Source: QKTW01 sp052161885 (lineage in GTDB: Bacteria > Bacteroidota > Bacteroidia > Chitinophagales > Chitinophagaceae). Taken from it: a stretch of 64,000 nucleotides of DNA. The DNA lies in contig CP197396.1 in NCBI GenBank assembly GCA_052161885.1, positions 930,001 to 994,000 on the forward strand, read 5' to 3'. This document shows, one piece after another, positions 58,694 to 64,000 of this stretch (positions within the stretch are counted from its first letter, which is position 1; every line of letters starts with the position of its first letter). The notes beneath the pieces were generated by a model, which did not search any database, was not told where the DNA came from, and saw only the letters and a program-made list of their open reading frames with translations. The position numbers and the translations under genes are program-made.

Positions 58694-59584
58694 TTACTTT
58701 TCTTCCTCACTGAAAGTAACAAAAGATGCAATTCCCATCCCTACTATCGGCAACTTCATAAACTGGTCTTGCCGGGTTGCTACTCTCATGTACATCGATG
58801 CACCGAATATCTTTCCGCATATTGTCAATTCTCCGGGACCCAGGTTCTTTACCCTTTCAATGCTGACAATAAAATTATTATTTACTACTAAATTTTTCTT
58901 TGTAAGGTTTACTTTAATCAGTTTACCCACTTCTCTTTTGCTCAGCTTAATATAGATCGGCTCCTCCAGTATATTTTTAAAGCTGCCATTCTGCTCCTCG
59001 TATATGTTAAGCCTGTACACGATGTTTTCGTAGGTGCAGTTACCGATGTTGATCTGTACGCTGTCTATGAAAGTCTTCTTATGTTTTACTTTCATCAGGG
59101 TACCAATCTCGGTTAAGGTGTCCGTTACTTTACCGCTCTTTTTCTTAAAGAGGTAAGGCATCGGAATTCTTTCACCTTTCGACTTTGAAGTGTCGCAATC
59201 TACTTCATTACCCAGCTCTGCTACCGTAAGCTTTGCAGGCTTTATAATCACTTCCTTTAGCTCATGTGGTGCTTTCTTCAGGTAGATCTTACGATCGTTG
59301 CTGCCAAGTCCGGTTATAAACTCACTTACTTTTATTTTATAATCTTCATAACCGATCAGCGAAACAGACAGCGTTTTATCTTCCTGTTCTTTCCCGATTG
59401 TCAGCGTAAAGTTTCCCGACTCATCAGAGTTGGTACCTATATCGCTACCAGGGATGCCGATCACGGCATATGCTATCGGTTGTTTATCTGCCTGATCCAG
59501 CAGTTGTGCTGTATACTGCTGTGCTTCCGCAATGGAAACAACACATATAAATACAATAACGAAAGAGATCAGCGATTTTACCAT
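58694..59584 (-). CDS. CarboxypepD-like secreted protein inserted within the sdh operon
   Basis: A 296-residue exported protein with signal peptide (MVKSLISFVIVFICVVSIAE). Residues about 22-105 form a carboxypeptidase D regulatory-like domain (LDQADKQPIAYAVIGIPGSD, GTNSDESGNFTLTIGKEQED); the rest is a beta-rich region (KTFIDSVQINIGNCTYENIV) common in such Bacteroidota proteins. It begins ten bases after sdhA and ends 71 bases before sdhB in the same direction, so it should be co-transcribed. No functional tie to respiration is apparent. Confidence 0.85.
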   Translation of the reverse strand: MVKSLISFVIVFICVVSIAEAQQYTAQLLDQADKQPIAYAVIGIPGSDIGTNSDESGNFTLTIGKEQEDKTLSVSLIGYEDYKIKVSEFITGLGSNDRKIYLKKAPHELKEVIIKPAKLTVAELGNEVDCDTSKSKGERIPMPYLFKKKSGKVTDTLTEIGTLMKVKHKKTFIDSVQINIGNCTYENIVYRLNIYEEQNGSFKNILEEPIYIKLSKREVGKLIKVNLTKKNLVVNNNFIVSIERVKNLGPGELTICGKIFGASMYMRVATRQDQFMKLPIVGMGIASFVTFSEEEK

Positions 59585-59594
59585 TGTGGTTGTT

Positions 59595-61574
59595 TTATTT
59601 ATAAGAGCGTTGAGAACGGTGTACTACTTCGTAATCCAATGCTTCTTTGTGCAGTTCGTACTGGCTGTCGCCTTTGTACTCCCATGCAGCAACGTATGAA
59701 TATTCATCATCCACGCGCAGTGCTTCACCGTCTGCATCCTGGTATTCTTCACGGAAGTGACCGCCACAGCTTTCGTTACGGTTCAGGGCGTCGATACACA
59801 TCAGCTCGCCCAGTTCCAGGAAGTCAGCTACGCGGCCTGCCTTATCCAGTTCGGGGTTAAATTCTTTGATATCGCCGGGAATACGTACGTTGGCCCAGAA
59901 TTCTTTACGCAATGCTTTGATCTCTTCAATCGCTTCCTTCAGGCCCTGTGCATTACGTGCCATACCGCATTTGTCCCACATGATCTTGCCGAGACGCTTG
60001 TGGAATGATTCAACGCTTTCCGTGCCTTTGATATTCATCATACGACTGATACGGTCGCTTACTTCTTTTTCTGCAGCTTCAAATGCAGGGTGTGAAGTAG
60101 GAATTGAGTTGGTACGGATATCGTCTGCGAGGTAGTTACCGATTGTATAAGGAATTACAAAATAACCATCAGCAAGGCCCTGCATCAGCGCAGATGCACC
60201 CAAACGGTTGGCACCATGATCGCTGAAGTTGGCTTCTCCGAGTGCATATAAACCATCAATGCTGGTTTTCAGTTCATAATCAACCCAAAGACCACCCATT
60301 GTATAGTGTACTGCAGGATAGATACGCATCGGTACCACATAAGGGTCTTCACCCGTGATCTTAGCGTACATATCAAACAGGTTACCGTATTTTTCTTTCA
60401 CCACATCTACACCGAGTATGCGGATTGTAGCGGCATCAGCGTTATGGTTACCTTGTTTACCTGCTTCGATCTTGCCATAACGCTCAATTGCAGAAGCAAA
60501 ATCAAGATAAACGGCCTGCTTGCTGGAACCTACACCGTAACCGGCATCACAACGTTCTTTAGCTGCACGGCTGGCCACGTCGCGCGGTACAAGGTTACCG
60601 AAGGCCGGGTAACGGCGCTCCAGGTAATAGTCGCGTTCTTCTTCAGGTATTTCGTTTGGTTTGCGGTTATCCCCTTGCTTTTTAGGCACCCAGATGCGTC
60701 CGTCGTTACGCAGCGATTCTGACATCAGGGTCAGTTTCGACTGGTGATCTCCACTCACCGGGATACATGTAGGATGGATCTGAGTAAAGCAAGGATTACC
60801 AAAGAAGGCACCTTTTTTATGTGCTTTCCATGCTGCAGTTACGTTACTGCCCATGGCGTTTGTAGAAAGATAGAATACGTTACCGTAACCACCGGTGCAA
60901 AGCAACACTGCATGTCCGAAGTGGCGTTCCAGTTCGCCGGTAACGAGGTTACGAACGATCACACCGCGCGCTTTGCCGTCGATCATTACTACTTCCAGCA
61001 TTTCGTGGCGGGAGTATTGTGTAACGTTACCAAGAGCTACCTGGCGCTCCAGTGCCTGGTAGGCGCCTATCAGCAACTGCTGCCCTGTCTGGCCTGCTGC
61101 ATAGAATGTACGCTGTACCTGTGTACCACCGAAAGAACGGTTGCTCAGCAGTCCGCCATATTCGCGTGCAAAGGGAACCCCCTGTGCTACGCACTGATCA
61201 ATGATATTGGCAGAAACTTCCGCAAGACGGTAAACGTTGCCTTCACGTGCACGGTAGTCACCGCCTTTGATCGTATCATAAAACAGACGATAGGTGCTGT
61301 CACCATCGTTCTGGTAATTTTTTGCAGCATTGATACCACCCTGTGCAGCGATAGAGTGTGCACGGCGCGGGCTGTCCTGGAAACAGAATGTTTTTACTTT
61401 ATAACCTAACTCACCAAGAGATGCAGCAGCAGAAGCACCAGCCAGGCCGGTTCCTATGATGATGATCTCCTGTTTACGCTTGTTGGCAGGGTTTACCAGC
61501 TTACATGTAGACTTGTAATCAGTCCATTTTGTCTGAAGTGGTCCTGCGGGTATTTTTGAATTAAGCGTTGCCAT
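59595..61574 (-). CDS. sdhA: succinate dehydrogenase flavoprotein subunit
   Basis: A 659-residue FAD-bearing catalytic subunit. FAD binding is shown by IIIGTGLAGASAAASLGELG, the covalent-FAD region by SPRRAHSIAAQGGINAAKNY, and active-site residues by FTQIHPTCIPVSGDHQ and EANFSDHGANRLGASALMQG. Bacteroidota type with a long C-terminus. The ATG at 61574 is preferred over an upstream TTG. It follows sdhC by 34 bases. Confidence 0.97.
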   Translation of the reverse strand: MATLNSKIPAGPLQTKWTDYKSTCKLVNPANKRKQEIIIIGTGLAGASAAASLGELGYKVKTFCFQDSPRRAHSIAAQGGINAAKNYQNDGDSTYRLFYDTIKGGDYRAREGNVYRLAEVSANIIDQCVAQGVPFAREYGGLLSNRSFGGTQVQRTFYAAGQTGQQLLIGAYQALERQVALGNVTQYSRHEMLEVVMIDGKARGVIVRNLVTGELERHFGHAVLLCTGGYGNVFYLSTNAMGSNVTAAWKAHKKGAFFGNPCFTQIHPTCIPVSGDHQSKLTLMSESLRNDGRIWVPKKQGDNRKPNEIPEEERDYYLERRYPAFGNLVPRDVASRAAKERCDAGYGVGSSKQAVYLDFASAIERYGKIEAGKQGNHNADAATIRILGVDVVKEKYGNLFDMYAKITGEDPYVVPMRIYPAVHYTMGGLWVDYELKTSIDGLYALGEANFSDHGANRLGASALMQGLADGYFVIPYTIGNYLADDIRTNSIPTSHPAFEAAEKEVSDRISRMMNIKGTESVESFHKRLGKIMWDKCGMARNAQGLKEAIEEIKALRKEFWANVRIPGDIKEFNPELDKAGRVADFLELGELMCIDALNRNESCGGHFREEYQDADGEALRVDDEYSYVAAWEYKGDSQYELHKEALDYEVVHRSQRSYK

Positions 61575-61608
61575 ATTATGAGAAGACAAAATTTAATGTT
61601 CTGAAATA

Positions 61609-62277
61609 TTATTTAATACAGCCCAGGTAAAAACATACCGGCATGAGTATAAAGATCAGCGGAACGATAACGGAGAATGCCACGCCTGTGCTGCGGATCA
61701 TTTTCTTGTATTTGCTTGTCCCCATACCCAATGTCTGAAAGGCGCTGTAGAAGCCATGGGTAAGGTGGAATGACAGCGCAATACAGCCTAAAACGTAGAC
61801 AACTACAATTAAAGGGTTGGTAAATATTGTCTGCATTCTTTCAAACAGGTTCAGTTCTCCGGCACCAAATGTCTGTGCATACCGGTTGGGAGCCCAGAAG
61901 TCATACAGGTGCAGGCAAAGGAACAACAGGATAAGCGTACCCAGCAGCCCCATAGAACGGCTGTACCAGCGGCTTGTCTTGTTACCGGCACTTACTGCAT
62001 AACGTGTATTACGTTTTGAGTTGTTCTGTTTCCAGAGCATAAGGCCCTGGATTATGTGCAGTATCAAACCGGCAAAGAGCCCGATCTCAGTAATACGGAT
62101 CACAGGATTCGTACCCATGAAATGTGCTGCTTCATTGAATTTTACGCCTCCGTCCATCCAGAATATCTGGGCATTCACATAGCAATGCACGATCAGGAAT
62201 ACGATGAGGAACAGACCGGTGAAGCTCATGACCAGCTTTTTACCGATGGAGGAAGTGAAAGATTGTTTCCAGTTCAT
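61609..62277 (-). CDS. sdhC: succinate dehydrogenase cytochrome b subunit
   Basis: A 222-residue membrane anchor with five transmembrane helices, the single-anchor (type B) form used with menaquinone. Heme-ligand histidines lie in the helices containing IVHCYVNAQIF, LILHIIQGLMLWKQ, FLCLHLYDFWAPN and FHLTHGFYSAFQTL. It is the first gene of the sdh operon, behind a TATCTTTG promoter at 62324-62331. Confidence 0.95.
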   Translation of the reverse strand: MNWKQSFTSSIGKKLVMSFTGLFLIVFLIVHCYVNAQIFWMDGGVKFNEAAHFMGTNPVIRITEIGLFAGLILHIIQGLMLWKQNNSKRNTRYAVSAGNKTSRWYSRSMGLLGTLILLFLCLHLYDFWAPNRYAQTFGAGELNLFERMQTIFTNPLIVVVYVLGCIALSFHLTHGFYSAFQTLGMGTSKYKKMIRSTGVAFSVIVPLIFILMPVCFYLGCIK

Positions 62278-62323
62278 AACAGAAAGACAGTATTGAGAAA
62301 TGTAACTGTTTTGTAAATCACCG

Positions 62324-62331
62324 CAAAGATA
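62324..62331 (-). promoter_or_regulatory. -7 promoter element of the sdh operon
   Basis: On the minus strand TATCTTTG fits TAnnTTTG, 46 bases before the sdhC ATG. Confidence 0.65.
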
Positions 62332-62437
62332 ATAGCCGAATCCACAACCTCAAATCAAAAATTCCCTTTTTTGCAATTATCTTCCGTAAATTATAAATAA
62401 ATGCGCGATACACCGTGCAGGGCATCTCTTTTAAAAC

Positions 62438-62469
62438 AAACAGGGAACCAAATAGTTGGCTCCCCGTTT
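62438..62469 (-). terminator. terminator-like hairpin after the gene at 62480
   Basis: AAACAGGGAACCAA and TTGGCTCCCCGTTT pair over 14 positions with two mismatches around ATAG, and a short T-rich stretch follows on the minus strand (TTTGTTTTAAAAG). Confidence 0.7.
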
Positions 62470-62479
62470 TAATCTGTTA

Positions 62480-63043
62480 TCAGTCCAGCATGCGCAACAT
62501 GTCATTGTCTGCCAGCTGAAAGAAATGCATCGGCTGAAATGTGCGCCAACCAGGATATTCTCTTAAATGTATATACCAGTCGATATGAGACTTACGAAAA
62601 TCATACTGCGTCTGTTCGGGCATATTTACGGCAATGATCCAGCCGCCCATATCACGGATGTCTTCTGACCATTCTTCATAGTAATCTTTATCGCCGCTGT
62701 GAAAATTCAGTACATTTTCTGTGATCAGGATAAATTTTGAGATGCCTTTAGCGATCATCGGGTCTATGACAGAACGTTTCAGCTGCATGATATCGTTTTC
62801 TACAGCATCATTCCACTCGCCTATCATCTCTATTATCGCAAAATTATAATCGTAATCTGCAAATAATATTTTCAGGTATAATGTACGCGAACCGAACTCA
62901 TCCCACTGGGGATGTATATAATAATTGTAAACAGTGTTTGTGAATTCAAATTCGCTGTATTCACGGCCATAGAAGGGCGAATTCTCATCTTCTTCTGCGG
63001 TGTAAAGATGCCTCCAGTTGAAATATGGTTCTATATCGTGCAT
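62480..63043 (-). CDS. conserved hypothetical cytoplasmic protein
   Basis: A 187-residue acidic, aromatic-rich soluble protein (YFNWRHLYTAEEDENSPFYG, FADYDYNFAIIEMIGEWNDA, YDFRKSHIDWYIHLREYPGW). No signal peptide or membrane segment is seen. It looks like a conserved Bacteroidota family with a Rossmann-like alternation in the middle (MIAKGISKFILITENVLNFH), but I cannot name it. It is downstream of the rhodanese and T9SS genes in the same direction. Confidence 0.8.
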   Translation of the reverse strand: MHDIEPYFNWRHLYTAEEDENSPFYGREYSEFEFTNTVYNYYIHPQWDEFGSRTLYLKILFADYDYNFAIIEMIGEWNDAVENDIMQLKRSVIDPMIAKGISKFILITENVLNFHSGDKDYYEEWSEDIRDMGGWIIAVNMPEQTQYDFRKSHIDWYIHLREYPGWRTFQPMHFFQLADNDMLRMLD

Positions 63044-63080
63044 GCGTAATACTCTATTCTAAAAATCCAGCGGGCCTCTG

Positions 63081-63389
63081 CTATTTACCAAATTTTTCCT
63101 GCCAGGCAAGAATGCCTCCGGTTACGTTTTTTACATTGGTAAATCCCATTGTTTCCAACATCATACATGCCTGCATGCTGCGTTTGCCGGAGCGGCAGTG
63201 GATGATCAGTTCTTCGTTTTTCAATGGCTCCAGATCATCAACCTGCATACTCATAATCTGGCCGAGCGGTACAAGTTTCACGCCTATATTGTATTCGGCA
63301 TATTCATCAGGCTCGCGTACATCAATAATGTTCAGCTTTTCACCGGCATCCAGCCTTTCTTTCAATTCAGTAACAGTAATTTCCTGCAT
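63081..63389 (-). CDS. single-domain rhodanese-like protein
   Basis: A 102-residue cytoplasmic rhodanese. The domain starts LKERLDAGEKLNIIDVREPD and carries the active-site loop IIHCRSGKRSMQA with the catalytic Cys; GFTNVKNVTGGILAWQEKF is the typical end. It may act in sulfur transfer. It follows the T9SS gene after six bases. Confidence 0.95.
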   Translation of the reverse strand: MQEITVTELKERLDAGEKLNIIDVREPDEYAEYNIGVKLVPLGQIMSMQVDDLEPLKNEELIIHCRSGKRSMQACMMLETMGFTNVKNVTGGILAWQEKFGK

Positions 63390-63395
63390 ATATTA

Positions 63396-64000
63396 CTATA
63401 ATTTAATAATTTTTTTGGGCTCGCTGTATACACCCTTTTCCTTTATCCGTGCAAGATACATTCCCGGCGGGAGATTTCTAAGGTCTGCTCCCTCAGTTGT
63501 ATGCCCGGTGATCACCACGCTCCCGCGGATATCTGCTATCTCAAAAACATAATCTTTTACACTTTCCCCGTCTGTATTAAAGTGCAATACATCTGTGGCA
63601 GGATTTGGATAAACGTTCCAGCCGGCAAATGGTGTATAAGTAACCTGTGTAACGCCGGTACCGATAAAGGTCTGCCCCAGTAACGGACGTATCATTAATG
63701 CACCACTTACCGCAGATGAATTCCATACGTTCAGTACATTAAAATACAGATGATTTCCGCCTACACGGTTTAGGTCTAACCCGTAATAAAGGCTGTCACT
63801 GCCGCTGAGCGCCGGCTGCTGCGAGGCAAGATAAAATGTGCCTGCCGGCAAAGCTATAGGCTGCACGAACCTGTAATACCAGAAATGATTCACGGTATCC
63901 GCATAACCAGGCTGAAGAAAATCTTCGTGATACAGAAGGTTATCTGTTGTGGCGCCGCTTACTCCAGCCAGCTGGCTATATACCTGCGCCGTAAAAAATT
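63396..64000 (-). CDS. T9SS-sorted protein, C-terminal part (runs out of window)
   Basis: The frame stays open to the window end, so the gene is partial at its 5' side. The last 200 residues include a beta-rich stretch (YYRFVQPIALPAGTFYLASQ, GGNHLYFNVLNVWNSSAVSG) and a T9SS type A tail (WNVYPNPATDVLHFNT to SEPKKIIKL). A GTG at 63893 is an in-frame codon, not a credible start. Function of the body is unknown. Confidence 0.85.
   Translation of the reverse strand, partial: FFTAQVYSQLAGVSGATTDNLLYHEDFLQPGYADTVNHFWYYRFVQPIALPAGTFYLASQQPALSGSDSLYYGLDLNRVGGNHLYFNVLNVWNSSAVSGALMIRPLLGQTFIGTGVTQVTYTPFAGWNVYPNPATDVLHFNTDGESVKDYVFEIADIRGSVVITGHTTEGADLRNLPPGMYLARIKEKGVYSEPKKIIKL

Noticed and set aside
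1..64000. tRNA or rRNA genes
   Set aside because: I looked for T-loop-like GTTCGAATC and its complement and for rRNA core sequences and saw none; a covariance search would be needed to be certain.

Overview
The window is chromosomal DNA of a Bacteroidota bacterium, most likely a member of the Chitinophagaceae or a close relative; the genus cannot be fixed from the sequence alone. The signs are several proteins with type IX secretion (T9SS) sorting tails, TonB-dependent receptors with CarboxypepD-like plug extensions, a flexirubin/aryl-polyene-type gene block, many TAnnTTTG -7 promoter elements, and a single-anchor succinate dehydrogenase. No tRNA, rRNA, CRISPR array, phage or transposase gene was seen.

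Layout. 1-421 is the 3' end of phosphoglycerate kinase. 421-4900 is an accessory stretch: copies of a 125-bp interspersed repeat, an AT-rich KAP-like NTPase, two XRE-type regulators and a strict 21-bp, 13-unit degenerate tandem array. 4906-9841 carries a lectin-like secreted protein, a VF530/pentapeptide pair, an amino acid permease bounded by near-identical inverted repeats, and free-methionine-sulfoxide reductase. 9920-15307 has a two-component system divergent from a DUF2723 (TMEM260-like) GT-C membrane protein. 15497-23531 holds GNAT, pirin, 1-Cys peroxiredoxin, a DUF3347 lipoprotein, a TonB-dependent receptor, a CAP-domain protein and a queuosine-precursor transporter. 23915-26613 is an ECF sigma factor followed by a protein that joins an anti-sigma-like cytoplasmic end, a membrane span, a long low-complexity linker and an outer-membrane barrel.

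26869-32147 is a complete vitamin B12 acquisition operon: a TAnnTTTG promoter, a cobalamin riboswitch, a DUF4465 T9SS protein, a second T9SS protein, a YncE/BtuG-like propeller lipoprotein and a BtuB-like receptor. 32378-37563 is an apparent operon of dipeptidyl peptidase IV, YihY/BrkB, a cytochrome c/Cu-monooxygenase-like lipoprotein and a redoxin. 37821-45887 carries ClpS, a SpoU methyltransferase, a T9SS protein, Ndk, a DHH phosphoesterase, two tandem FKBP isomerases and an M1 peptidase. 45949-48327 is a four-gene flexirubin/aryl-polyene-type block. 48396-53761 holds a KdnB-like oxidase next to KdsB, plus AroK, CinA, a thioesterase and an SDR. 53869-57794 is a DUF4105, hydrolase and PKD/T9SS-B operon. 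57864-62277 is the sdhC-sdhA-x-sdhB operon with an extra secreted-protein gene inside it. 62480-64000 ends the window with a conserved hypothetical, a rhodanese and the C-terminus of a T9SS protein.

The most unusual signal is in non-coding DNA. Three families of short arrays, two with a clear 7-bp period, repeatedly begin with the stop codon of the adjacent gene. Because the stop triplet recurs every 7 bp, the two clear families close all three reading frames within about 21 bp. I know of no described function for them. The 21-bp array between the XRE genes and the inverted repeats bounding the permease and the accessory stretch are further undescribed-looking structures.
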